Shown one piece after another: positions 16,828 through 25,204 of a stretch of DNA of 64,000 nt. The stretch spans positions 27,826-91,825 of the forward strand of contig JADKBU010000004.1 in the NCBI GenBank assembly GCA_016714935.1, in the 5' to 3' direction. The position numbers and the translations under genes were made by a program. Every line of letters starts with the position of its first letter. The first letter of the stretch is position 1. The DNA is from Candidatus Accumulibacter propinquus (GTDB lineage: Bacteria > Pseudomonadota > Gammaproteobacteria > Burkholderiales > Rhodocyclaceae). The notes under the pieces were generated by a model. That model did no database searches and had not been told where the DNA came from. It saw only the letters and a program-made list of their open reading frames with translations.

Positions 16828-18339
16828 ATGAAAACAGCTCTCCGATCAGAAGCGCTCTACCGTGCCGCCGAGTTGCGCAGCATCGAGAGCGCCGCCGCCG
16901 ATCAGCCGTTGATGCAGCGCGCGGGGCTGGCGGCGGCCGATCTCGCGACGGCGCTTTGTCGTGTCCAGGGGGCGCCGCTGTTGATCTTCGCCGGGCCGGG
17001 CAACAACGGTGGTGATGCCTTCGTCGCCGCACGCCACCTGCGCGAACGGCGTTTCGCGGTGCATGTCGTTTTTGCCGGTGAGGGGAGTCGCCTGCCGAAG
17101 GATGCTGCCGCCGCGTACAAGCGTTTCATCGACGATGGCGGCAGCGTGCTCGAGAGCATTCCTACGGGTCAGCGCTGGGCGCTGATCATCGACGGCCTCT
17201 TCGGAATTGGTCTGCAACGGCCGATCAGCGGACGTTACGGCGAATTCGTGTTGGCCGCCAACGCGCTTGCCGCCCGCGATCGCTGCCCGCTGCTGGCCCT
17301 CGACTGTCCCAGCGGGCTCGACGCCGATACCGGAAGACTCTGTGGCGCGACGATTCGGGCCAGCCACACGATCACCTTCATCGCCGGCAAGCCGGGCCTG
17401 CACACCGCCGACGGTCCCGACCACTGCGGCATCATTTCGCTGGCCGCGCTCGACGTCGACGCCGAGCGCCTGACGACGGCCAGTGCCCGGACAGTCGGCA
17501 GTGACCTGTTCATCGACTGGCTGCGTCCGCGCAGCAGGAACAGTCATAAGGGCAGCAACGGCAGCGCCGGCATCATCGGGGGCGCGAGCAGCATGGTTGG
17601 CGCCGCGTTTCTGGCCGGACGCGCAGCGCTGCGGCTCGGCAGCGGTCGCGTGTACCTGGGGCTGCTCGATTGGCAGGCGCAGGCGATCGACCCACTGCAG
17701 CCCGAACTGATGCTGCGGCAGCCCGACGCCCTGCTGGCTACGGCGCTGACCGCGCTGGCCTGCGGCCCAGGGATGGGCAGCGGCGAGAAAGCACCCGCCC
17801 TGCTCGAGCGCGCGTGCGCGCTCGACATCCCGTTGCTGCTCGACGCCGACGCATTGAACCTGCTGGCTGCGGATCACACCTTGCAGCAGGTGGTACCGGC
17901 ACGCCAAGGGCGCGGCGCCTGTACGCTGCTGACGCCACATCCGACCGAGGCCGCGCGCTTGCTGGGCTGCGATACGGCACTGGTGCAGGCCGACCGTGCC
18001 GGTGCGGCGCTGCAGCTTGCCACCCGGTATCAGGCCCTGGTGGTGCTGAAAGGTTGCGGCAGCATCATCGCCACACCGGCGGGTCGCTGGTTCGTTAACA
18101 CCAGCGGTAATCCCGGTCTCGCCACGGCCGGCACCGGCGACGTGCTCAGCGGCTTCGTCGTGGCCCTGCTGGCGCAAGGCTGGCCGGCGGTCGAAGCGGC
18201 ACTGGCCGCCGTACATCTGCACGGCGCAGCCGCCGACGAGTGTGTCGCCGGTGGCTATGGGCCGATCGGGCTGACGGCCGGCGAACTGATCGACAGTGCG
18301 CGTGCCTGCTTCAACCGTTGGGTGGCGAATGGCCGATGA
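16828..18339 (+). CDS. nnr: Bifunctional NAD(P)H-hydrate epimerase / ADP-dependent hydratase-lyase
   Basis: Repairs damaged (hydrated) NADH and NADPH. The 503-residue fusion has an N-terminal YjeF epimerase domain (residues ~1-210: FAGPGNNGGDAFVAARHL, LDCPSGLDADTG) and a C-terminal ribokinase-like dehydratase domain (~225-500: GSAGIIGGASSMVGAA, LTPHPTEAARLLG, and the phosphate loop NPGLATAGTGDVLSGF). Start ATG at 16828 gives the family-like MKTALRSEALYRAAELRSIE. It is divergent from purL. Confidence 0.96.
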   Translation: MKTALRSEALYRAAELRSIESAAADQPLMQRAGLAAADLATALCRVQGAPLLIFAGPGNNGGDAFVAARHLRERRFAVHVVFAGEGSRLPKDAAAAYKRFIDDGGSVLESIPTGQRWALIIDGLFGIGLQRPISGRYGEFVLAANALAARDRCPLLALDCPSGLDADTGRLCGATIRASHTITFIAGKPGLHTADGPDHCGIISLAALDVDAERLTTASARTVGSDLFIDWLRPRSRNSHKGSNGSAGIIGGASSMVGAAFLAGRAALRLGSGRVYLGLLDWQAQAIDPLQPELMLRQPDALLATALTALACGPGMGSGEKAPALLERACALDIPLLLDADALNLLAADHTLQQVVPARQGRGACTLLTPHPTEAARLLGCDTALVQADRAGAALQLATRYQALVVLKGCGSIIATPAGRWFVNTSGNPGLATAGTGDVLSGFVVALLAQGWPAVEAALAAVHLHGAAADECVAGGYGPIGLTAGELIDSARACFNRWVANGR

Positions 18340-18373
18340 GGTCGCCGGTGTGGCTGCTGGTGCACCGGCGACC
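18340..18373 (+). terminator. Inverted repeat after nnr
   Basis: An 11-base stem GGTCGCCGGTG / CACCGGCGACC with a 12-base loop starts at the nnr stop. No T tail follows, so it may act only as an RNA stabiliser. Confidence 0.35.
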
Positions 18374-18400
18374 GCTTCGGCCTGAACCTGTCGCACAAGC

Positions 18401-18440
18401 AAAAACCGGGCTGCAGCGACCATGTCGCAGCAGCCCGGTC
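18401..18440 (-). terminator. Rho-independent terminator of the PEP-CTERM gene
   Basis: On the minus strand ACCGGGCTGC..TGCGAC pairs with GTCGC..GCAGCCCGGT around ATG and is followed by TTTTTG. It lies 33 bases after the stop of the PEP-CTERM gene. Confidence 0.75.
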
Positions 18441-18472
18441 TTCAGTCCGGCCGCATACCCGCAGACTACAAA

Positions 18473-19144
18473 TTACGCGGCTTTGCGGCGACGGCTGCCC
18501 ACCAGTCCGACGAGGCCGAGGCCCAGGAGACCCAGCATGGCGGGCTCGGGGACGTCGGCACTGCGGAAGGCGACTTCGCCGATCGCGCAGGCCGGGAACG
18601 TACCGGGATTGGACTGCGGGCAACGCGACATGTCAAAACGAACGTAGCGTGCCGTCGCGCCCACGGAGAACACATCGGCCGGGTAATTGGCCAGGGGGTT
18701 GTCGAACGGGGTCAGACCGCTGGCCAGTGACGTGAAGGTGGTGCCATCAATCGAGGTCCACAGGTCGAGCAGGCCGATACCCGAGGATTCTTCGTTCCAC
18801 AGCGCCAGGCGGTCGAAGGAGCGGACCGAGCCCAGATCGTAGGTGACAGTGGCAGTGGTCGTCCCCGCATTGCCGAACCATTCAAAGCCGGCGAAGGTGG
18901 AGGTGTGCAACGGGTTGGTTGCGATATAGGCGTCGAAATTGGTGACGCCACTGGTGTAGTCCGAGAGCAAGCCATTATGGTTGAAGGTATCGTTGATCGA
19001 CCCGTTTCCCGGCAAGTCGCCAGCGTTGACGACGGCGCCGGTGGCACTGAAGATTGCGCCAGCGGCAGTCGCGTTCTGGACGGTGCCGGCGAGCGCCAGT
19101 GCGCCCAGCAAGAGTACTGCGGTGGAACTCAATTTCTTGTTCAT
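18473..19144 (-). CDS. PEP-CTERM sorting-domain surface protein
   Basis: A 223-residue exported protein. The ATG at 19144 follows GGAGATC and opens a signal peptide (MNKKLSSTAVLLLGALALAG, cleavage near ATA-AG). The body is probably a beta-sandwich/discoidin-like fold (FDAYIATNPLHTSTFAGFEW; VTYDLGSVRSFDRLALWNEE). The C terminus is a classical PEP-CTERM tail: VPEP, a Leu/Gly membrane helix, then SRRRKAA. The family is sorted by exosortase and tied to exopolysaccharide matrix. Two Cys (RCPQSNPGTFPAC) may form a disulfide. The upstream sigma-54 promoter and palindrome indicate control by PrsK/PrsR and RpoN. The tail could be cleaved by an exosortase encoded elsewhere. Confidence 0.92.
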   Translation of the reverse strand: MNKKLSSTAVLLLGALALAGTVQNATAAGAIFSATGAVVNAGDLPGNGSINDTFNHNGLLSDYTSGVTNFDAYIATNPLHTSTFAGFEWFGNAGTTTATVTYDLGSVRSFDRLALWNEESSGIGLLDLWTSIDGTTFTSLASGLTPFDNPLANYPADVFSVGATARYVRFDMSRCPQSNPGTFPACAIGEVAFRSADVPEPAMLGLLGLGLVGLVGSRRRKAA

Positions 19145-19330
19145 GAGGATCTCCAAAAAGTAGTGTGACATATTCGATCAGACTGCTGCGCACTTGGCGA
19201 AACAACATCAGGGGGTGAGTCGATCAGGACTCGCAGGTCATGCCCCTCGTTGCGCCCATTCAGTCAAGGCACTTGGCCGCGGGTTTCGGGGTGAGCCCGC
19301 ACACATTCAAAACCTTGTGTAAATCAAATA

Positions 19331-19345
19331 GCAAGAGGTGTGCCA
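19331..19345 (-). promoter_or_regulatory. Sigma-54 promoter of the PEP-CTERM gene
   Basis: The minus strand reads TGGCACACCTCTTGC, a complete -24/-12 element with GG and GC separated by 10 bases. The element ends 186 bases before the start codon at 19144, leaving a 5' leader of roughly 170 bases. An NtrC-type activator gene (prsR) lies about 10 kb away in the same window. Confidence 0.85.
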
Positions 19346-19407
19346 GTTAAGTTTTAGCCAATTAAAGCTGATGCATAGCGATTTCCTGCGGAGCTTGGCC
19401 CGGTCTA

Positions 19408-19426
19408 CTGTAAGTTTTTTCGACAG
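19408..19426. promoter_or_regulatory. Palindrome, candidate PrsR enhancer site
   Basis: CTGTAAGTTTTTTCGACAG is an interrupted palindrome (CTGT-N11-ACAG) with an AT-rich centre, placed 63 bases upstream of the -24 box. Position and form suit an enhancer-binding protein dimer. Assignment to PrsR is inference. Confidence 0.5.
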
Positions 19427-19476
19427 CTTTTAAGTCCCGGTCACGGGAGTGTGCTCCGTAGACGCCCAGCCGCCAA

Positions 19477-20475
19477 TCAGCCAGCACCTGCGTCGTCCAT
19501 CCGCTGGTCGGCGGTGAACATCGCCGCTGCTTCCTGCTGGCCGAGCTCGAAATAACGCTTTTGGGCGCTGCTGTCCTTGAGCGAAATGGTCATGCTTTCG
19601 AGGTCCTTCGGTCGCAGCACGTGCAAGGGCTTGGCGAAAAAACGCTTGCCGCCGATCTCGGCATTCTGTTTGCCCATCGCCTTGAGCATCTCGTTGATCA
19701 GGGTCGCCTGCGCGAAGATACGCGTGTTCGGCAGCGTGAGTTGCATGTCGCTGACCAGCAGGTGGGTATCGATGCTGTTGAACGGCAGAGTGAACGATTT
19801 CGAGCGGTAAAGTTTGTCAAGCTCGCGGTGATAGTCGTAGTCGGTGAAATCCACGGCGATGATCTCGTCCACCTGATCGTCTTCGAACAGCGTGCGCAGC
19901 GGCGTGTTGTCCAGATAGCCGCCCTCGATGTAGTAGTCGCCATCGATGGTGATCGCCTTGAAATACGGGATGGTGGTGATGCCGGCGAGGAAGGCGTCCA
20001 TGAAGACGTCGAGACTGCCATCGTCGATGTTTTTGAGGATTTCATTGACGTTGAAGAAGCGCCCCCGCCGCTGGCTCAGATTGGTGGCGCGAATGTCCCA
20101 GCGCACGTGCTTCAGATTCTCGGCCAATAGCTCGCGGCGCCGCTGGTCGTCGAGCAGCAGCGACTTGCGGCAACTGTCCCGGTCGACGGTAAACAGATGC
20201 GTGCCGCTCGGTAACAACTGCGGACGTAAACCGAGAAAGTTGGAGAAGATATGGAAGATGTCGGTTACGCTGAGCCTGACCGTGCGCGTCAGGACCGGCG
20301 GCAATTCCTCGTTCTGCGAGTCCCACAGCAGGTAGTCGATGACGATGTTGTTGCCTGAGCTGGTCGAGCTGAGATGTACCACCGACTGCTGGTGCTGCTT
20401 CAACCAGACCAGCACACCTGCGGTATAGAAGCTTCGATAGCCGCCACCGGAGGCGACGAAACCGTATCTGGTCAT
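19477..20475 (-). CDS. Patatin-like protein with atypical catalytic motifs
   Basis: A 332-residue patatin-fold protein. The oxyanion loop is ASGGGYRSFYTAGVL at the N terminus. The nucleophile elbow reads SSTSSGNN, so the first glycine of GxSxG is Ser, and the usual DGG/DGA aspartate site reads YIEGGYLDN with Glu in place of Asp. A conserved FMDAFLAGITTIPYF segment precedes it. ATG at 20475 has AGGGA six bases upstream; the ATG at 20481 is too close to it. It could be a lipid acyl hydrolase or a catalytically altered relative. It is divergent from the HIT gene and lies upstream of the PEP-CTERM gene. Confidence 0.75.
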   Translation of the reverse strand: MTRYGFVASGGGYRSFYTAGVLVWLKQHQQSVVHLSSTSSGNNIVIDYLLWDSQNEELPPVLTRTVRLSVTDIFHIFSNFLGLRPQLLPSGTHLFTVDRDSCRKSLLLDDQRRRELLAENLKHVRWDIRATNLSQRRGRFFNVNEILKNIDDGSLDVFMDAFLAGITTIPYFKAITIDGDYYIEGGYLDNTPLRTLFEDDQVDEIIAVDFTDYDYHRELDKLYRSKSFTLPFNSIDTHLLVSDMQLTLPNTRIFAQATLINEMLKAMGKQNAEIGGKRFFAKPLHVLRPKDLESMTISLKDSSAQKRYFELGQQEAAAMFTADQRMDDAGAG

Positions 20476-20574
20476 GGTCATTCCCTGTGCGTGTCTTGCC
20501 GGGGTGTTGATGGGTTCACGTGCTCGGTGCCTTCTGTTACCTTGGCAATTCTACAAAAACTTGTTGGAGAAGGC

Positions 20575-21036
20575 ATGGACGAGACGAAGGAATCGCTGAT
20601 TCTAAGTGGCTTTCGGGCAAAGTTTCAGGTAGATGAGCTACTGGTGCTCAGGACCACCGCCTGGTCGTGGTCCGTCAGACCCGCGCAGGCGACTCTGGGC
20701 GCCGGGATCCTGTCATTGAACCGTTACGCCGCCCGGTTTTCCGATGTGACCGCGGCGGAAATGGCCGACCTCGCCGCCTTGCTGACGAAACTGGAGCAGG
20801 CGCTCCAGTCTGCGTTTGCCTACGAGGCGATCAACTACCTGATGTTGATGATGGTCGACAAGCACGTGCATTTCCACGTCATTCCCCGCTATCCGGCCGG
20901 CCGTCGGTTTGCGGGGCTGGAGTGGCTTGATTCCGGCTGGCCCGCGATGCCGGTACTGGCCGACCAGCAACACCGTGAGCGGGTGGATGTTCTCGCGTTG
21001 ATCCGCGATCGCTTGCAGGCGGACTGTGCCGACTGA
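20575..21036 (+). CDS. HIT family nucleotide-binding hydrolase
   Basis: A 153-residue histidine-triad protein; the triad HVHFHVIPR (His97, 99, 101) binds and cleaves nucleoside phosphate bonds in this family. The N-terminal part (LSGFRAKFQVDELLVLRT) and LGAGILSLNRYAARFSDVT match HIT proteins. Start ATG at 20575 follows GGAGAAGG; longer in-frame extensions run into the patatin promoter region. The natural substrate is not predictable. Confidence 0.88.
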   Translation: MDETKESLILSGFRAKFQVDELLVLRTTAWSWSVRPAQATLGAGILSLNRYAARFSDVTAAEMADLAALLTKLEQALQSAFAYEAINYLMLMMVDKHVHFHVIPRYPAGRRFAGLEWLDSGWPAMPVLADQQHRERVDVLALIRDRLQADCAD

Positions 21037-21110
21037 TGGCCCGGCCGGTAGTCGTGCCGGAGGCGGCGACGTCCTGGCGGGCATGGCTCACCGAAGGTGC
21101 CGTGCCAGGG

Positions 21111-21281
21111 TCATTGCTCGTCGCTCGACTGGCGCCGCCTTTCTTCGCTGCGCCAGTCGCGTAGCGTTTCCTTGCGCGGCAAGGGTGGATTCCTGCCGGC
21201 ACCACGATCCCTGACCAGGGGAATGGCGGCGCCAAGGACGAAGATGATGCAGATGACAAAGATGATCCAGCCCGCGTTCAT
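21111..21281 (-). CDS. Small single-span membrane protein (DUF2897-like)
   Basis: A 56-residue protein beginning MNAGWIIFVICIIFVLGAAI, one membrane helix, then a charged tail (GRNPPLPRKETLRDWRSEER). Its ATG overlaps the qmcA-like stop (ATGA), so it is translated with the stomatin-type protein. The N-terminal MN.GWIIF pattern recalls DUF2897; that assignment is tentative. A role as a small partner of the SPFH protein is plausible from the coupling only. Confidence 0.65.
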   Translation of the reverse strand: MNAGWIIFVICIIFVLGAAIPLVRDRGAGRNPPLPRKETLRDWRSEERRRQSSDEQ

Positions 21282-22174
21282 GGCACGTCCCGATCCGAAA
21301 AAGGTTGCGCCTGCACGTTCTTGGTCACGCGCTGGAACAGGCCGCGCAGGGTGCTTTGCAGGTCGGCAGGCAGGAGGATGAGTTTGGCGTTGTCGGACTC
21401 GGCCAGCCGGCCGAGGCTGGTGATGTACTTCTCGCCGAGCAGGTAGAGCATCGGCAGTTCGTTGTCGCCAAAAGCACTGTTGACCTTGCGGATGGCCTGC
21501 GATGAGGCTTCGGCGAGCGTGACCTGTGCCTCGGCATCGCGTTTCGCCGATTCGAGGCGGGCTTCGGCAGTCAGGATCATGGCCTGTTTTTCGCCTTCGG
21601 CGCGGGTCACCATGGCCTTCCGCTCGCGCTCGGCCGAAGCCTGCATTTCCATCGCGCGTTGCATCGACTGCGAGGGCTTGATGTCCTGGATCTCCACCGA
21701 TTTGACGGTCAGGCCCCAGTCCAGCGCTTCGTCGGCGACCCCGGCTTTCAGGCGGGCCTTGATGGTGTCGCGGGACGACAGCGCCTGGTCGAGTTCCATG
21801 TCGCCGACGATCGAACGCAGGGTGGTCATGATCATGTTGCGAATCGCCTCCGAGTAATCCTGTACGCCATAGACGGCCTTTACCGGATCGGTCACCTTGA
21901 TGAAGGCGATGGCGTTGACCAGAATCACGGCGTTGTCGCGCGTGATCACCTCCTGCTCCTGGACATCGAGAATGATGTCCTTGGTGGTGACCTTGTAGGA
22001 GACGATGTCGATGTAGGGAATGATGAAGCGCAGACCCGGCAGCAGCGTGGTGCGGTACTTGCCGAGGCGTTGCACGATCCATTCTTCGCCCTGCGGGACG
22101 ATGCGCACACCCTTGGCGACAGTGACTGCGACGAAGACGAGGAGGACGATCGAGAAAACGGTCATGCCGGTCAT
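21278..22174 (-). CDS. qmcA: SPFH/stomatin-type membrane protein (QmcA-like)
   Basis: A 298-residue protein with an N-terminal membrane helix (VFSIVLLVFVAVTVAKG) followed by an SPFH/band-7 domain: VPQGEEWIVQRLGKY, LLPGLRFIIPYID, LDVQEQEVITRDN, RSIVGDMELDQALSSRD. A long Ala/Glu-rich helix (residues ~180-240) drives oligomer formation. Family members form large membrane rings and act with NfeD proteins in membrane organisation or proteolysis. It overlaps nfeD upstream and the small membrane protein gene downstream by four bases each. Confidence 0.92.
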   Translation of the reverse strand: MTGMTVFSIVLLVFVAVTVAKGVRIVPQGEEWIVQRLGKYRTTLLPGLRFIIPYIDIVSYKVTTKDIILDVQEQEVITRDNAVILVNAIAFIKVTDPVKAVYGVQDYSEAIRNMIMTTLRSIVGDMELDQALSSRDTIKARLKAGVADEALDWGLTVKSVEIQDIKPSQSMQRAMEMQASAERERKAMVTRAEGEKQAMILTAEARLESAKRDAEAQVTLAEASSQAIRKVNSAFGDNELPMLYLLGEKYITSLGRLAESDNAKLILLPADLQSTLRGLFQRVTKNVQAQPFSDRDVP

Positions 22175-22617
22175 TTTGCTGGCTCCACTCTGATGTAACT
22201 GCCTTCAACGGCGACGATGCGTACGCGCTCGCCGGCCTTGATGCGGGTTTCCGAATAACACTCCCAGACGTCGGCACCGAGAATCGGTTTCTGGAAACGG
22301 ACCTGGCCACGGCTATCCTGGCTGATGTCGCTGACCAGCAGGCCGACTTCGCCGGCCAGTGCCGCGGCCGAAGTACCGACCGCACTCATCGTGCGTGGCC
22401 TCAGATAGCGAAACCAGATCGCCACCAGCGCCGCCGACAGTCCGGTCCACAGCAGGATCTGGGTTGACCAGTCGAGATCGGGTATGGCCAGCAGGATGAT
22501 CCCGACGCCGGCGGCAGCGAGCCCGAACCAGATCAGGAAGAAGGCCGGAATGGCCATTTCGGCCATCGCCAGCAGCAGTCCGAGTACCATCCAGTGCCAC
22601 CATTCGGCCAGGAACAT
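22171..22617 (-). CDS. nfeD: NfeD family membrane protein
   Basis: A 148-residue short NfeD: residues ~1-75 hold three or four hydrophobic segments (WHWMVLGLLLAMAEMAIPAF, AAAGVGIILLAI, WTGLSAALVAIWF) and the C-terminal ~70 residues an OB-fold beta barrel (GEVGLLVSDISQDSRGQVRF...GERVRIVAVEGSYIRVE). I use the ATG at 22617, preceded by GGAG. The gene overlaps the qmcA start, the classic NfeD-stomatin pairing. Confidence 0.93.
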   Translation of the reverse strand: MFLAEWWHWMVLGLLLAMAEMAIPAFFLIWFGLAAAGVGIILLAIPDLDWSTQILLWTGLSAALVAIWFRYLRPRTMSAVGTSAAALAGEVGLLVSDISQDSRGQVRFQKPILGADVWECYSETRIKAGERVRIVAVEGSYIRVEPAK

Positions 22618-23044
22618 GGCGTGATTCTCCGTCTGCCCGGAAGCGAAGGATGTCGGCAGCACAGTGATGTGCCTGGAACCGCACACCTTCGGGGCCGGGA
22701 TGCCTGACGATTAGACGCCATAAGCGCGTCGCTGGCAAGTGCGCGGCGTGTCGATCCGGGCATGCGCCGACAGCGGACGCGTGGCGGCTGTCAGGTTGCC
22801 GAAGGGCGGCGCTGGCGGGCAAGGGCGGTCGATTGACAGAGTTCTGGCGAGACGACAGAATCCCTCGCTGGCGATGGTGACGCACAGGTGGTGCGCGGAG
22901 GAGGCTGGCCTGACACAGATCCGTGATGACCGCAACGCGGCAGGATGAATCGCTGCTGAGCGTGAGCCCAGCGGTTTCAATACGGTCAGGATCGGCCAGT
23001 GGCGGCGTGATGCCGTTGCAGAACATGAGTTGCTGGAGTACGCG
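22618..23044. other. Non-coding interval between nfeD and the O-antigen ligase gene
   Basis: About 430 bases with divergent flanking genes. I see no RNA gene, repeat or convincing reading frame. Promoters for both sides must lie here, but no sigma-70 or sigma-54 element is clear. Confidence 0.5.
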
Positions 23045-25204
23045 GTGAGGCTACTGCATGGCACGCTGGCGATCCTCGCCGCAACGCTGGGCGTGTTTCT
23101 GGCGCTGCATCATCCTCTGGCTCCGCGGTTGCTGGTCTGTCTTGTGGTCGCCTGGGGGCTGGCCGTTTGCCTGCGCCCGGCGATCTGGCTTTTTGTGCTG
23201 CCTGCGGCATTGCCGATCGCCGGGCTTTCGGCGTGGACCGGCTGGATCGGCGTCGAGGAGTTCGACCTCCTGGCCCTCGGCGCGGCGTCAGGGTGCTACG
23301 CGCGCATGGCCTTGCAGGGCGTGAGGTGGTGTTGCCAAACCCGAACCAGCGAGCCGGTGCCTGCGCCGGCAGCGTTGCTCCGTCCGGCACCGCAAAACCT
23401 GCCGGGCCGAAGAACGAGGAGGCCCGGCGTCCGTGCTGAAATCCCGTTGACGGCTTGCCAGTCGCCGTTCCCCAATCGTGTCCCTCTCGCGCCCCGGGAC
23501 GCTGCGGCTGCCCGAGATCCGTTCCGGTTTGCCTGGATCGGCCTGGCCGCCCTGGCCGCGTCCAGCGTGCTGGCCATGGTGCGTGGCCTGGCCGATGCGG
23601 ATGGCTTGGATCTGGGGTGGTTCCAGGCTTACGAAGATCCCTTGAACAGTCTGCGTATCGGCAAGAGTCTTTTGCTGGCGCTGCTGCTGTTGCCGTCCTT
23701 GCGCAGCTTGCAGCAGGCTGCACCCGCTCTGGTGGTACGCCGGTTATCGGCAGGCATGGCGACGGGGCTGGGGCTGGTGAGCCTGGTCGTGCTCTGTGAG
23801 CGCGCCGCCTATCCGGGCATGCTGGATTTCTCAACACCGTACCGCACTACGGCGCTGTTCTGGGAAATGCATGTCGGCGGCGCAGCACTGGATGTCTTCC
23901 TCGTGCTGACGGTTCCCTTTGCCGTGCATGCTCTGGTGCAGGCCCGTAACCCCTGGCGCTGGGTACTCGCCGCCGCGTTGGCGGTCGCCGCCGGTTACAC
24001 TTGCCTGACCACTTTCTCGCGCGGGGTTTATCTCGGCGTCGGGCTTGCCTTGGGCGTACTGGCCTGCCTGCTGCCGGGCCGCCGGCGGCAGCGTTCTTGG
24101 CCGCCTGCGGCGACCGGGTACGACCTCCGGGGCGATGCGCCGCAACCGGAGCGCTGGCGAGTGTGGGGGAATCGGGTGCTGGTCGTGCTCCTCGTCTGTG
24201 AGGGCGCGGCGGTTCTCGGTCTGGGCGATTTCATGAGCACCAGGCTTGCCGCCGGCGAACGCGATCTGGGCGGGCGCCTGCAGCACTGGCGCGAGGGCCT
24301 GAGCCTGCTGCGCACGCCGTCGGAGTTCCTGCTGGGCAGAGGTCTCGGGCGTTTCCCCACAAACTACTCGCAGGCGGTCGCGGGGCGTGGCTTGCCGGGT
24401 CATCTGCAGATCGTCGACGACCCTGAGGAAAGCTACCTGCGTCTGTTCGGGCCGGCACCGGGCGTGCGCCTTTCCGGCGCATTCGAACTGCTGCAACGGG
24501 TACCGCTGGTCAACGGGAATTACACGCTGAATTTTGACCTGCGCGCGCCACGCTTCGCGCGGGTCAGCGTCGGCGTGTGCCAGCAACATCTGCTCTATGT
24601 CGCGGCGTGTACGCGACAGGTCGTTGTCGTGACGGATGGGGAAGCGCGATGGCGCCACTTCTCGCTGCCGCTCGATTTTCGAAGCGAGTTGCCCGATCGC
24701 CGGTGGGTGCCCGCGCTGGGATTTCTTGCCGTGCATCTGGAGGGGGGGGCGGATTTCGTCGATGTCGACAATCTGGGCCTTCTGGATGGGCGGGGCAGGC
24801 AACTCCTGGCGAATGGCTCTTTCACCAGCGGCTTGGGGCAGTGGTATTTTGCCGCTCGGCACTACTTCCTGCCCTGGCACGTCGATAACCTCTTTCTTGA
24901 GGTGCTGATCGACCAGGGGGCGGTTGGACTGTCACTGTTGCTCACCCTCCTGGCGATGGCTTTCGCCAGGCTGCTGTGGGGCCGTGGGCGCGAGCATGTG
25001 CTCGCGCCCTACCTGTTGGCGGCGCTGAGCGGCTGTCTTGCGGTCGCTGTGTTTTCAAACGTACTGGACATGCCGAGGTCAGCTTTCCTGTTCTACTTGC
25101 TGCTATGCTCTGCCCTGTTTCTCGATGGGCATCCCCCTGATGCCCCGTCAAACCCTCGGTCCGGATCCCTCAAGGCTCCCCGAAAGGCGCTGCACGCTGT
25201 ATAA
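23045..25204 (+). CDS. O-antigen ligase/polymerase-like membrane protein with large soluble insert
   Basis: A 719-residue polytopic protein, probably the Wzy-type polymerase or ligase of the exopolysaccharide. Hydrophobic segments occupy residues ~1-80, 160-200, 225-345 and 620-705. Between them sits a ~190-residue soluble region (about 430-620) with beta-rich sequence (VNGNYTLNFDLRAPRFARVS; FVDVDNLGLLDG) resembling a carbohydrate-binding sandwich. HVDNLFLEVLIDQGAVG after the insert is the ligase-family loop signature. GTG at 23045 with GGAG six bases upstream is chosen; TTG at 23030 is the alternative. It opens the EPS block. Confidence 0.75.
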   Translation: MRLLHGTLAILAATLGVFLALHHPLAPRLLVCLVVAWGLAVCLRPAIWLFVLPAALPIAGLSAWTGWIGVEEFDLLALGAASGCYARMALQGVRWCCQTRTSEPVPAPAALLRPAPQNLPGRRTRRPGVRAEIPLTACQSPFPNRVPLAPRDAAAARDPFRFAWIGLAALAASSVLAMVRGLADADGLDLGWFQAYEDPLNSLRIGKSLLLALLLLPSLRSLQQAAPALVVRRLSAGMATGLGLVSLVVLCERAAYPGMLDFSTPYRTTALFWEMHVGGAALDVFLVLTVPFAVHALVQARNPWRWVLAAALAVAAGYTCLTTFSRGVYLGVGLALGVLACLLPGRRRQRSWPPAATGYDLRGDAPQPERWRVWGNRVLVVLLVCEGAAVLGLGDFMSTRLAAGERDLGGRLQHWREGLSLLRTPSEFLLGRGLGRFPTNYSQAVAGRGLPGHLQIVDDPEESYLRLFGPAPGVRLSGAFELLQRVPLVNGNYTLNFDLRAPRFARVSVGVCQQHLLYVAACTRQVVVVTDGEARWRHFSLPLDFRSELPDRRWVPALGFLAVHLEGGADFVDVDNLGLLDGRGRQLLANGSFTSGLGQWYFAARHYFLPWHVDNLFLEVLIDQGAVGLSLLLTLLAMAFARLLWGRGREHVLAPYLLAALSGCLAVAVFSNVLDMPRSAFLFYLLLCSALFLDGHPPDAPSNPRSGSLKAPRKALHAV

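Noticed and set aside
22739..22948. 69-codon plus-strand frame in the gap before the O-antigen ligase gene
   Set aside because: No ribosome site, no recognisable pattern and Arg/Gly-rich composition expected from random high-GC DNA.
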